Origin: Warburgia ugandensis
Taxonomy: Eukaryota; Streptophyta; Magnoliopsida; Canellales; Canellaceae
Assembly (NCBI GenBank): GCA_035236585.1
Contig: CP141132.1
Location: 38,753,880-38,817,879 of the forward strand
Direction: 5' to 3'
Length of the DNA: 64,000 nucleotides
Shown here: piece after piece, positions 11,791-23,528 of the stretch
Numbering within the stretch: the stretch's first letter is position 1
Layout of the letters: each line of letters opens with the position of its first letter
The notes under the pieces: generated by a model
Told to the model about the DNA's origin: nothing
Databases searched by the model: none
What the model saw: only the letters and a program-made list of their open reading frames with translations
Position numbers and translations under genes: made by a program

Positions 11791-12660
11791 AACAAGGACT
11801 AGTAGAACAAAGGTTAGGATGTAGGCAACATCTAAGCTAGATTCATTCTTTGAACCATGCACACTAGGATTGTGTTCATATGAGAAAATATGAAAATTTC
11901 CTTTCCACATCATGCACACCATGTTTTCTTAATGGTGGAAAAAAGTGAAATTTTCTTTCTTGAATCACATGCATCATGTTTCTATGACATTGAGTGAATT
12001 GATTTTTAGCCAAAGAACATGTGATAGACGCTTTAACATGTTGATAAATCATGCTAAATATTATAAAAAATTTATGTTTCATTATGGAAACATGTTTGAT
12101 TCAGTTGAAGTTTTGTGCTGGACATTTGGATCACTAAAATTTGATTATGGACTACAAGATGATAATTTGGAAACATAATAAAGTTTTTATTTCACAAGGT
12201 TTAAGAACTTTGATTAATCCAATTACTAAAAAGTTATTATTTTGAATAGAATAATATATATCACAAGTGCATATATTTAGAATGACTACTTATATGTGAG
12301 TGAAACTTTGGATTGAAAATTTTTCAAAAACATTGAAATAATAGCAATTTTTGTGTTTCCAAGTTATACTATTTTTAAAAATTTTATTATTTTAAAAAAG
12401 AGTACTAGTTTTAGTAAGTGTGTTAGTTTAGAAAGATAGATGTTTTGAAAATAAATTCATACCTTGGAAAGCAAAATATTCTTAGAAACTTATTATTTTA
12501 GTCATGCACCAAGTTTTATAGACCCCAAATCTCATGTTTAAAATTTCTTTTTCTTTCTTTTTAAAAAATCTTCCAAAACACCAGATCCAAAAACCAACTC
12601 ATGTTTGAGTCTTGACCTATTGTCAATTGGAAAACATTTCCCATGAGTAGCCAGTCACAT
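11791..12660 (+). repeat. Dispersed repeat X, second part
   Basis: Resumes at AAGGACTAGTAGAAC and matches the minus strand of 50760-51345, for example ATTCATTCTTTGAA and CAATTGGAAAACATTTC(C/T)CATGAG. It is interrupted at about 12661 by the start of LTR B. Small frames on both strands (11719-12178) are not preserved in the inverted copy. Confidence 0.65.
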
Positions 12661-15370
12661 GAGATAAGTTTTTAATTTTTCATAAAATCCACCCAATTAT
12701 ACACCCATGTGTTATAACTTACAGGGGTGAATTAGGGTTTTTTGACCACTATTCGGAAGACATACATTTTCTACCTAATTTCTCAAAATTTTGATATTTT
12801 ACAGATCCAAAAGGTAATTTGAGGTAAGTATATGATTAATCATTTTTTTCTATGATTCAATTAGAGTTCTTAACTTCTTATAGAAGCATGATGATGATCT
12901 AATGGCCAAAATCGATCGAGATGGAGATTGAAGATCAAGATTGAAAGACCAAGTCAAGACCTAAAAATCATCAATCTAAAGTGGGATCAAAGGTCAAGAT
13001 CACCATTAGGACATGCAATGGATGCAATTCGGGAGTCAAAGATGGCCGAAGTGGGTCCATGTACAAGCCATGCAAAGTCCACCACCTTTGCATGGGTTTC
13101 ACTTAAGCCGCTTATCCATATTCAAGCCATGAACAAGATGACAGGATAAGGAGTCAAGCCCATCACCAAAGTCAAGGATTTGAGCCATCAAGGTAAGCCA
13201 AGAAAGCCATTTAAGCAAGCCATCAAAGTCACATAAGCCAAGCTACATGGAAGGCTATTATTGGAGGAGAATCCAAAGAATAATCCTTGGGGTTTATAGG
13301 GATACTTTGAAGATAAATGAGGAAAAATCCACTAGGATAAGGTAGCATGTGGATCAATAGGAAAATACCTCTTCATTTTTAATGTTTTCTGACTTTTTTT
13401 TTCTCATTTTCCACCTCACCCCTAAATAGCACTATGAATTTCACTTTCCATTCAAGAGTCCAATCTTTATAAGACTTCTCCACCTTCCTAAATTTCCATT
13501 GCAACCATCCAACCAATCCCCATTTCCTAGGAAACTACCTGGCCAATCAGTTGTCCCCACCTCACCTCTTTTTCTTATCTTTTCCTATCACTCTTTCCTC
13601 CCATCTTCTTCTCTCTCCCTCTCCCTCTCCCTCACCCCATCCCCATCCAACATACTTTCTATTTTCAAAGAGTTCCAATGACTTTTGCAAGGGGAAGATG
13701 CCTCCTCCTTCATGCATTCTTAAAAGGGTAGCCACATATTCCTCTTTAAAACCCTACTAAACCAATTCATTCTAGTCAACCAAATCCCTTATTTTCATCC
13801 CTTTTTTCCTTAGGTCACCCTAGAAATTATAGGAAGAAAACTGTAAAACAACATAGGAAGAGAAGAAAAAAAGGAACAACTTCAAGAGCAAGAAAAGAAT
13901 GCCTACTCCAAGGGAGGAGGCATCCTTTTCCTATACCCATTCCTTACCTCTTTGCCTTGAATAATTTTCTTTTTGGGTGGCTGCTTTCTTCTCTAAGGGT
14001 ACTGCTCTTCCCCAAGTGTACTCCATGGATAGGCCTTATTCGTTTGTTTTTCCTTCAATGGTTAGTTGGTCCTCTTTGTGATCTTTTTCTCTTTGCTTGT
14101 TCTTAACTTTCATTGTTGCTTAGTTTATTGCTTTTCCACTCCCCTAGTTCCTTATTTCTTGTTTATTCAAGATCCAAGGTTGCTTTTCCCTTGAAGTTAC
14201 AGCCAAGGGAAGCCACATTGAATCTATCCTTTTTCCTTGTTTTTTCATTGCCTTTAAATCTCCTTTAGTGTCAATAAAATCCCTTCTTGCTTTCCAAAGT
14301 GTTCCTCAAGTTTGCCGTTACTTTCTAGTAGATTTTCTCTAGATCTTAATGCATGCTTATTCATGATTAATGTTGAAACATTGAAGAAGGGTTAGCTTGA
14401 TGTTTTGGGTTGATTAAGATCAAGTAGCATCAATTGTAATGGGACATACTTTTCAGATTTGGATTACATGCATTGTGAGAATTATGTTGATCGATTTTAA
14501 TGTAATCCAATGATGTTAATCGGAGTTTTTTGTTCATACTACTGATTTGAATGTTTGCTTGCACTAGAATTTCTAACTCTTAACCATGTTCCATTATGTG
14601 AATGATCAAAAGAGCATGCTGTTGTTTTTATGGATTGTTATGTTTAATGTCCAACACCATACACTTCATGTTTACTTCTTTTTCAAGAACCTAATTAGAT
14701 TATTCGATTTCTTAGTTGATGCTTGAGTAAGATTGCATGTTCTAGGTTTTCAAAGTAGTTATGTAGATCCAATACTAACCAATGAATCATGCATACCATT
14801 CCATGGTCACATGCATGACACTTGGTTAGTTCTCTTTATTTACATGATTAGTGATTGCTTTCATTAGTTTTATTGTTTAGTTGTAGTTTAGTTTAGATTT
14901 CATTATGTACTAATTTGTATCTTAGTTAGTTTCTGTTATTAGTTTAGAAAAGTAATTGATATTGTCATAGTTGCTAAATCTCATGTTTAAAAAGTTAAAT
15001 TTAGGAAAGTAATGAATTTGTTGCTTAGTTTTCTTAGAATCGTATGATATAGGAAAGTTTCTAAATTTCATTCTAATGAAATTTTCAAGTTAGGAAAGTC
15101 ATAAATTTAGGAAGTTTTCATTTAGAAAATTTTTATTTTTTGGAAAGTGTGTTTTTAGGAAGTTCTTAATTTTAGCATGTTTTAGTTTTAGCATATTTCA
15201 TCTGTTAATTTTCCATTCTTAGTTTAGGAAAGATCTCCTTAGTTTGGCTAGGTTAGATAATCTAAACAAGGACCACTAATCACATAATCAATCGATTCCT
15301 CATGGAATTAACCTCCTTGCATAAATTACTACATTTGATTTGTGCACTTGCAAGTTTTAACTTTAAATCA
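12661..15370 (+). mobile_element. Athila-type LTR B, 5' LTR of element B
   Basis: Begins GATAAGTTTTTAATTTTTCA like LTRs D and F and ends ...TTTAAATCA, directly before a primer-binding site, so this is a 5' LTR. About 2.7 kb. U3 carries AAGCCA repeats and the GCATGTGGATCAATAGG block (CCAAT-like in the sister copies). U5 side carries TTAGGAAAGT repeats. Frames at 13499-13760 come from pyrimidine-rich U3. Confidence 0.85.
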
Positions 15371-15381
15371 CTATAAATTTT

Positions 15382-15399
15382 TGGCATCATTGGCAAGGA
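15382..15399 (+). promoter_or_regulatory. Primer-binding site, Asp-tRNA type, element B
   Basis: TGGCATCATTGGCAAGGA, 11 nt after the LTR end, resembles the Athila-type site TGGCGCCGTTGCCGGGGA, which is complementary to the 3' end of plant tRNA-Asp. Most mismatches are C to T or G to A, as expected after decay of methylated cytosines. Confidence 0.75.
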
Positions 15400-16505
15400 A
15401 TTGCAATCATTTGTGTAGTGGACCATACCTTAGATTATTTACCTCTAGTCTAGGTTTAGGGCGCATTAGTTTAGGGTTTTGCATTATTTTTACATTTATT
15501 TGCAATTTGTCTCATATTGACTATTATTATTTAATTTTTGTATGAGGGAAATTGATGAAAGAGTAGCAGGGATCCTATGTATCATAGCTTCATCAACATA
15601 GATTTGGTTTTTATTACTTTCTTAGATTAGTATTTGAGTGAAATTGTAGTGAGGCCCACTGTAATTTTTAATTTTAATTTTATTTTTAAATGGCTTATAA
15701 TAATATAGGGCAAGTGTGGGGTATGATGGCCCACACTTGACCATCCCTAGACCCTTCACTATGAACAATCCTTAGACAAATTTTAATTTTTGGGATAAAG
15801 TGCTTTGTGTAGAGTTGAATTTGTGATGGTAGTATAACTCATATAGAATAGGATCATGCATTCATAAATGTTGCATAATACTCAAGAATGTTGATTATTT
15901 CAGGCTACTATTTAACAAAGGCTAGCCTGAACTCAACTCTAAGCAAAGCATAGGCTGCACGGTTATAGTGTCCTGCCTATTAAGGGGCCAGACCCTTTGT
16001 TAAGTAGCAAATAGGTAGGTGTTAGTTTGATTCTTATTCTCCATTGCATGTTTACAGCTTTATGGTGGAATGGAACTTAATGCTAGTAAGGGCCCCACAG
16101 GAACACTTATAAGAAAAGTAATGGATTTCATCTCCAGATCCATGGCCCACATAAGAATCAATTGACATCATCATATTTCATGATCCCAATCCTTGAATGA
16201 TAATTTAAAATAAAGTAGAAAGAGACTTAGGGTATTGATCTCATAGGACCATTTTAGAGGAAACAACCTATTGTTAACCTATGACTTTTGAGGACTATGG
16301 TTATAGTGGGTGTCCTAAAATTCAAGTGATTTTTTCATGCCTATTGTTGATGTCAATTGAGGTCTAAACACCACCTGACAAGGATTATATTAACCACTTT
16401 AGAGCGGAACCCAATTGGTAAGGCGTAGTTAAATCTAGAGAAAAGGAGGAACTGTCTAGATTCTAAGAAGCTACCACTGATGTAATAATAAAATATAATT
16501 AGGAC
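15400..16505 (+). mobile_element. Untranslated leader of Athila element B
   Basis: Aligns with the leader of the D-F element (26194-26369 plus 29243-30000): shared blocks include CTCTAGTCTAGGTTTAGGG, CAAGTGTGGG(G)TATGATGGCCC, and TTTATGGTGGAATGGAA. It stops at TATAATTAGGAC, where LTR C begins. The gag and pol of this element are not seen in the window. No coding content. Confidence 0.75.
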
Positions 16506-18132
16506 TAATAAGTGTGTAATTTTGCATAAAAATCACCCAATTAGTTACCCATGTGTTACAACTTATTAGGGTAAATTAGGGTTTTTAGAGTAAAATTCAT
16601 AACACATGCATTTTTGACCTAATGAAGGAAATTTTTGATATTTTGTAGGCCTAGAGGCTAATTGGATGCAAGTATGTGATTAACCATATTTTTTTTGGAT
16701 TTAATTAGAGTTTGTACTTTTTGGTAGGAAACGAGATGGTGATCCGATGGCCAAGATCGATTGAGATGAACACTACAAATCAAGATTGAAAGATTGAGTT
16801 AAAACCTAAGAATCATCAAGCCAACATGAGATCAAGGATGAAGATCATCTTAGGGCAGGCAGTGAATGCAATCAAAGAAGCTAAACCTAACCAAAGTGGG
16901 CCCTTGAGGCAAGCCATACATTTCCACTATGTTTACATGAGAGTCACTCAAGGCACCTTAGCCATATAAGATATAAAACAAGGTGAAAAGCTAAGGAATT
17001 CAAGCCAAACCATTCAAGCCTTGAAACCCACATAAGAGAGCCATTTAAGCCAGCCATGAAGCCTAGCCAATGGAGACCTCAAAGTTAGCCATCAAAGTCA
17101 TTAATATATGCTAAATGGAAGGTTAGGATTGGAGGAAAATCAAGAGGATTATCCATGATATTCTAAGGGATATTTTAAGGGAAATTAAGGAAAAATTCAT
17201 TAAGATAAGTTGGCATGTGGACCAATAGGAAGAGACCCTTCTGTTTTTCTATGTTTTCCCACCTTTTTCTCACTTTCCACCTCACCCCTAAGTAGCACCA
17301 CCAATTTGAGTTTCAATTCAAGGGTCCTAACATTCCAAGACTCCTCCACCTTCCTAAACTCCGTTCCCAACCCACTAGCCAATCCCTTAACTAATCAAAA
17401 TTTTCCATCTCACCTCACTTTCCTAAGTTTTTCCTACCCATCTGTTTCTCACACTTCCTCCTCACCTTCTTTCCTTCTTCCTATCTCATTCATACCTCAA
17501 CCAACCACCTAATTTCCTATTGTTAAGGCGTTTCAAGAAAATTTAAATGGGGGGACAACCGTTCCTAAAAAGGTGGTGTCTCCCACCTACTCCATCTCCT
17601 AACCGCAACACCACCACCACCATCCCCCCCCCCCCCCCCCCCCCCCTTATTATTAGGATTATTAGGGAACCCTAAGGAAAATAGGAGAAAACTATAAAAT
17701 CCAACACCAACCTAAGTTAGAGGGACACTTTTTCTCTTAGGAGTGGTGCATTCTTATCAAAAGTGGAAAGAACCTTTCATGTAATCACTTGTATGCACAC
17801 TTTTGATGATTAATGGAATACTTGTTAATTGATGAATGAACATGACTATTTCTGATTTATTTGTTGCATGTTGAGGATATATTGAGTAAGTTTTGATTTG
17901 TGTTGAAATCCCATCAATTAAGAGACCTAAGAACCCACGCACCCAATCCAAAAGTGGAGCACCTTGCTTGGAAGGCTTTAGTGGTTGAAATTTGAATGAC
18001 ATTATCAACTTGATTTTTATTTCATAGTTCATTGATTTCATTGTTCATTCAATCAAGTATGGTTTGGAATAAGTTATTTAATTAAGATCCAAGTTGTTGC
18101 ATTCATTCTTGTTAGGAAAAGTAGTTAGTAGT
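16506..18132 (+). mobile_element. Athila-type LTR C, 5' part
   Basis: Begins TAATAAGTGTGTAATTTTGC (TGATAAG in other copies) and has the shared U3 blocks (CCCATGTGTTACAACTTATT, AAGCCA repeats, GGCATGTGGACCAATAGG) and a TATA box at 17693-17700 (TATAAAAT). After about 17760 it diverges from LTRs D and F, so it is a different subfamily. It is interrupted at 18132 by a solo LTR; TAGTAGT (18126-18132) is the left target repeat. Confidence 0.75.
17624..17646. repeat. Poly-C run, 23 bases
   Basis: Twenty-three consecutive C residues, preceded by an ACC triplet run (ACCACCACCACCA). It lies about 45 bp upstream of the LTR C TATA box. The length may be inexact for sequencing reasons. Confidence 0.85.
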
Positions 18133-20847
18133 TATAACAACCATAAAATTTTACTATTCCATGATCAGGTTATGAGCTTTAAAGAAGTATATCTTTTAAT
18201 ATGATAATAATTTGGAACTAAAACTAATAGACAGTACTTAGAAAATGGAATCCAACGAGCCAAAGAACGCTGAAAACAGAGTCCAAATGAGGAAGTTATG
18301 GCACTTTAAAGTTAGGGCTATTTTGGTAATTAAAAGTAAAAAAAAAACTTAGAACTTGGGAATTGAAATTACTAAATCTGAATTCCCCTCATCAATATGC
18401 TAAGTGTGCAAATATGCTAAGTGGGCCCCACTTGCAGGAGTTGGAATGTGATAGTCAATGGAGTTGAAAAACATCATTAGTATGTCTTACCTTTCCTTTG
18501 ATTGATATCATGGTGTTCAGAATAGTTAAAACACCATTATGAAACTTTAAAATAAATATAAAAAAAAAAAATTAAAAAACAAAAAGGGGGGCACATTTGA
18601 TAATGGCACCCCCCACTTAAGTGAAACGTAGGGAACAGACTTAGGTCTGTTCCCAAAACTCGGCAGAACCCAACAAAGAGGAGGAAAGAAAGAGAAGAAG
18701 AAAGAAAAGGAGAAGGAAGAGGAAGGAAAGGAAGAAGAAGAGAAGGAAGAGGAGGGAAAGAAGAACTAGGAAGGGGAGAGAGAGAGCTCGTTGGGGAAAC
18801 CAATCACGTTGGTGAGCACAAGAAAATGGATTTGGGTAGGGTTTTCATGTCACTAGGAAAAATGGAACTAGCTGGCGAAGATGGAAGCTCAGATCCCAAA
18901 TCCAAAACCCCCACCTTGCTCGCCTCAAGATCTAAGGCAAAAATTTTTTTGTTTCCATTTTGATCGAATGAAGATTTCATGGGGTTTTTTTGGTTAACTA
19001 GATTTGTGGGCCATCACTGAAGATGATGACAAATAGGATCAATGATCCAAGCCAATCATCTTCTACGACTAGCCTAAAAGAACCAAAACCCTATGGTTTT
19101 GGACGGATCTGGGATAATCTATGACATCAATTGAAGAGGACTCTGCTGTGTGACTAGATTGGGGAGAGTTCACCTTAAATCAATGTTGGTCTAGTTCATC
19201 CAAGGGTGGAGGAAGCATGGAAACATGCTCTAAAGGTAAGATCCATGAAGCCCATCTTTTAATTTGATGTAAATTGTTAAATTTGTGAGAATTCTATGCT
19301 AGATCTAGGTTTAAGGATGATCCAGCTGTCCATTTCTTATTTTAAGCTTAAGGATAGGTAGATACATGGTTTAAAAGCCTTAAAATCAACTTAGATTGCC
19401 GATCTAGACTATAAGATTGATCGGACAATCTTAGCCGTCCGATTGGGTACTGTTCATATAGCAAATATTTGGTGTTTGATTGCTGATCAGACACCATAGA
19501 TGAATTAAATAGCCCTAAAATTACTATAAATTAATGAATTTAGATGTAAATTGACTGCAAACCGATAGAACAATTACAGCTGTCCAATCAGGTATTGTTC
19601 ACACAGTAATTTTGTAGTGCTAGATCAACGATCAGACACCACAGATGAATCCTACAACCCTAAATTAGGTAGGATGCAACTTGAATGGTGTAATTTGGAT
19701 GAAAACCTATTAAGAAAGCTCAGATGTCCAATCTGTCATTATTCAAACAGTGACTTGTTGAAGTCGGATCGAAGATCAAACCCCACAGATGAGTCTTGAT
19801 CGTCAATCCAAAGCTGGAAGTGGTCTATCCGACCAACGTCCACTCTTAAATTAGTTAAAGCTGACCATGTAATATGATGAAAAATACTATTTAGATGTCC
19901 ACACAGATCCAACCATAGATCTCAACCCTAAACTAAGGGCAAATATCCATAGAAGCCTTGATCAACTCACATGAGTCTTGATTGTCCATGGAAAGATCTA
20001 ATAACGATGATCTAAGCCTTGGATTGCATTGGATTCTTAAAATTATGATCGTAATTAAATCTAAATATCTTTGTGTATGTGAATGTATTAAGAAAAGAAT
20101 TTTTATGCATTGTACAGATTGAAGCGTGAGGGGTCAATTGTGGAGAAGAGGGAAAATAAAGCTAGTAGAATCCTATGAACGAGTTACATGAGGTAGGTGG
20201 AAATTTAAGACAACATGTCTAAATAATAAAATGCATATGCTAAACATGATCTTATTTCTAATTATGAATGTTATGAAACTAAAATGGTATGATTGATATT
20301 CAACATGCTTTAAATTGTAATGATGAAAATAATGTTAATTAAAAGAATTGCATATAATTGATGTTTATGCCTTGTACATCATGTATGTGAATTGTGAAAT
20401 TATGTTTATGGTACATGGGTACCATGTCAGTATTGATGATGTTATTCTTGTTATGAAATATATGAATAGGAGAATTTCCTACTATTATGATTATTTTACA
20501 TCTGGACATGGAGGCCTGAGAGTTTTGTTTTAGATAGGCGTAGGCCTAGGGATGCTATGTTATGAGAGTTATAAGAGTTTGGCACCTACTCTCCAATATT
20601 TATTATGTTATGGATACCATGCACTATGTGTTGCTAAAAGTTGGGTGGGGCAATCATGGGAAAGTCACCATTGTGACAGCCATGGTCCCCCCCCATGTGG
20701 ACATGGATATTGTGATTTCCACCGAAGATGGTATAGATGGATTATTATGCACTTATCTGAGTGCGTTGTACAGATTTAAACTGCAGCATAGTAGTCCTTG
20801 TGTATTTTGCATTATGATGGGCATATGATAGGCATAGTGTAATGCCA

Positions 20848-20917
20848 TGGCATGATGAGATGCCTTATATGATGATGGTATGATGAGATACCTTATGTGA
20901 TGGCATGATGAGATGCC
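20848..20917 (+). repeat. Three short units with an internal inverted repeat
   Basis: TGG(C/T)ATGATGAGAT(G/A)CC occurs at 20848, 20876 and 20901, spaced 28 and 25 bp. Each unit can fold on itself (GGCAT...ATGCC), and the middle copy has changes on both arms (GGTAT...ATACC) that keep the pairing. Confidence 0.8.
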
Positions 20918-21413
20918 TATTATGATGTTACCAATGGTGGATGGAGTTTCATGAACCCCGTATGGTAAGGGGTATATGTATGAGACCCAGTATAGTTTGA
21001 GAATGGAAGTTATAAAACCTATGGACTATGTTTATAATTTTGTATGACTTTTAACAATTTCAATATATATGATACAGTCCTATATATATATTTGGAGGGT
21101 GTAGTTTTATAAAAAAATTCATATGGTGAAGTGAATGGGTAGATATATTATGCAAAATATGGTTCATAGAATTGGAGTATGGTATCATATGGAAAATGAT
21201 AATGATAAATATTTAAAGTACCAGTAGATTATATATATGATGTAAAGTGTAATTTCTAAAGTGGGATTATTATATTCATATGATAAAAAAGAATTATAAA
21301 TAGCTACTTTATCAATGGCTTGTAGATAATTGAATATTTTAATTAATGTAAAATTCTTAATTCATATGTAATTAACATGTTTTCTTAACTCTCCCCTACC
21401 AAGCATAGCTTGC

Positions 21414-21450
21414 TGAGATATTGTAAATATTTTATATTTACAATATCTCA
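21414..21450 (+). other. LTR stem-loop, 17-bp perfect arms
   Basis: TGAGATATTGTAAATAT, a 3-nt loop, and the exact reverse complement. It lies 380 bp before the end of the solo LTR and directly after CCCCTACCAAGCATAGCTTG. Confidence 0.9.
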
Positions 21451-21837
21451 GATACAAATAGATAGGAGAAGACATACACAAGCAAGAGGAGTTCAACAAC
21501 CATACTTCTATGCTCAAGTATATATTTTGTTAAAGTTTTTGTATTGTGTAGTTAGTTATTTAGATTATGCTGCTTGGACATTTAATATAATAATTATAGG
21601 GGTTGTGTATGTGAACCATTGGATGGATCCTGTTGTTTCATAAAATGCATGTCTATCTTCTATAAAAAAACAATATTACGTATAATATGGAAGTTGACGT
21701 GACATTCGAGTTTTTGGAAAAATAAATTTCAAAGAAAACTATCTTCTGCTATTTTTGAATTTTAAAATTAGAGGCATGACACCTTTTGAAAATAAATGCA
21801 AAAAATTTTCATGAAAAACCCAAGGTGTCATAGTAGT

Positions 21838-22292
21838 GTTGTTCTTGATTAGTTTGTTTGCATGTTGTTGTTTAAGTTTTTAGTTGTTGAAGTTTCCATT
21901 ACATGGCCTTAATTGCTTGTTTTAGAGGTTGCATGATTATAATAGTAGTTTTTTAATGGATGTTTCCCTAGTTCAATTGCTTATTTTCATGTTTAGGAAA
22001 GTTGCTTAAGTGCATTTTTAGAAAGTTTTCACTCTAAGAAAGTCATAAGGTTAGAAAGTTTTCAATTAAGAAAGTTTTATTCTTAGAAAGTGCATGTTTT
22101 AGGAAAGTTTTTAATTTTAGCATGTTTCTATTTTTTTTCATAATTTCTATTTCCAAGTGTTAATTTCCATTCTTGGTTTAGGTTAAAAATTTTCTAAATT
22201 TTGGCTAGGCTAGATAGCTTAAAGTAGGGACCACTAGCATCACATTCGTTCAACTCCTCGTGGGATTGAACTCACTAGTGTTCTATATTAAG
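21838..22292 (+). mobile_element. Athila-type LTR C, 3' part
   Basis: Continues with the TAGGAAAGTT array (21990-22110), then GGCTAGGCTAGATAGCTTAA and the block CTCCTCGTGGGATTGAACTC found near the end of each Athila LTR here. The end and the primer-binding site expected just after it are missing; gag-side sequence follows, which implies a small deletion. Confidence 0.75.
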
Positions 22293-23528
22293 ACACTACT
22301 CGATTGGTGGTTTCTAAGATTTGATTCTACATTACTTAAACTTAGAGTCATCATATAGTTAGGACATTTACATTAGGATAGTTCATGCAAGGGTGTCGAT
22401 CTCAAAATATAGAGTTAGCACCTTTCGACCTAGAGATTGAATCTAGCTTTAGGCAAGGGGAAAAAAACCAAGTTTCTATTAGATATTTTTATGCGCCACC
22501 TAGCTCAACACCCCATCTTTCATAGCTCTACCCCCAACAAATAAAACTGCTTTGACTTAAAGTTGAGAGTCATACAGTTACTCCCTACATTTTATGGTTG
22601 AGAGTGAAAAGACCCTTACCAACATATCAAAGAGTTCCTTAATATTTGTGCCACATTTAAGTTCCAAAATTTTTTAGACAATGCTATTAGGCTTAGGCCA
22701 TTCCCATTCTCATTGAAGGAAAAAGCTAAGTCGTGGCTCAATTCCTTACAGGTAGGTTCCATAAAGACCTGGGACAAATTGTCTAGGAATCTTTTGAACA
22801 AATTCATCCTCATTCACAAAACAAATGCCCTTTATTAGGAAATTATAAATTTCCATCAAAGGGATAATGCACAGTATGTTGGGAATGGTGAACTGAGCTA
22901 TTGTTAAAATGCCCCCATCACGGATTTGAGTGATGGCAACATGTTCAATACTCCTAGAAGGCATTGCCTCTTAGAATAGACAAATGGTAGATGCCACAAG
23001 TGGAGGGGACTTCATACTAAAAGATGAGAGAGATGCTTGGGAATTCTTTCAAACATTGATAGATAATCCCCAGCAATGTGATTACTGCAATAAAAGAGAG
23101 AGAAACAACCAGCCTCTAAAGTAATGGGGTCCATATGAGATTGGAGTACATATAGATCTATCTGAAAAACTCAACTTTGTGCTTGAGAGAATGGACAAGC
23201 ATGATGGGAGAGAAGACAAACTTGAAGCTATGTTTTAGTCCCTCATGGCTATCACATCTATTAAGCCTCCACAAGTGGTTTATGCTCTCTATTCTAGTCT
23301 AGCCCATATGACCATGCCTTCTCCATCAAATAGGGCACTTAACAATTTTCTTATTGAACAAGCAAATGAATTAAATGCATACCACAATACTAGCAACAAC
23401 CCATATTCTAAGATCTACAACCCTAGATGTGCTAGGCATCCAAATTTTTCCTGGTTGAATAATAACTACATAAGGAGACCCTCTGTGAACCCTCTAATGA
23501 AACCTTTCATAGAGCTACAATTCCTCAA
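22293..23528 (+). pseudogene. gag: Athila gag remnant, element C
   Basis: Gag forms the retroelement capsid-like particle. About 22698-22752 reads FPFSLKEKAKSWLNSLQ, a conserved Athila gag core, and about 22990-23075 reads LKDERDAWEFFQTLIDN, the region after the usual GGTLM motif. Downstream near 23400 is NPRCARHPNFSWLNNN, matching the sister gag near 31005. Stops and frameshifts separate these blocks. The gag ends abruptly at TTCCTCAA exactly where LTR D begins (TGATAAG at 23529), which fits insertion of the D-F element into this gag. The frame at 23245-23601 runs out of gag into LTR D. Confidence 0.85.

Larger units (their letters stand above)
18133..21830 (+). mobile_element. Solo LTR (3.7 kb), Tekay/del-like, inside LTR C
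   Basis: Starts TATAACAACC (TG mutated to TA) and ends GGTGTCA; both sides carry the 7-bp sequence TAGTAGT (18126-18132 and 21831-21837). It contains no gag or pol. It shares ordered blocks with the 4.9-kb solo LTR at 37729, for example GTGGGGCAAT(C/T)ATGGGAA and TATCTGAGTGCG, and the CCCCTACCAAGCAT stem-loop, so both belong to one lineage. The purine-rich stretch 18660-18790 gives a spurious minus-strand frame. Confidence 0.85.

Noticed and set aside
18537..18803. 88-residue minus-strand frame rich in Ser, Pro and Leu
   Set aside because: It is the complement of a GGAAGA-rich low-complexity stretch in a solo LTR.
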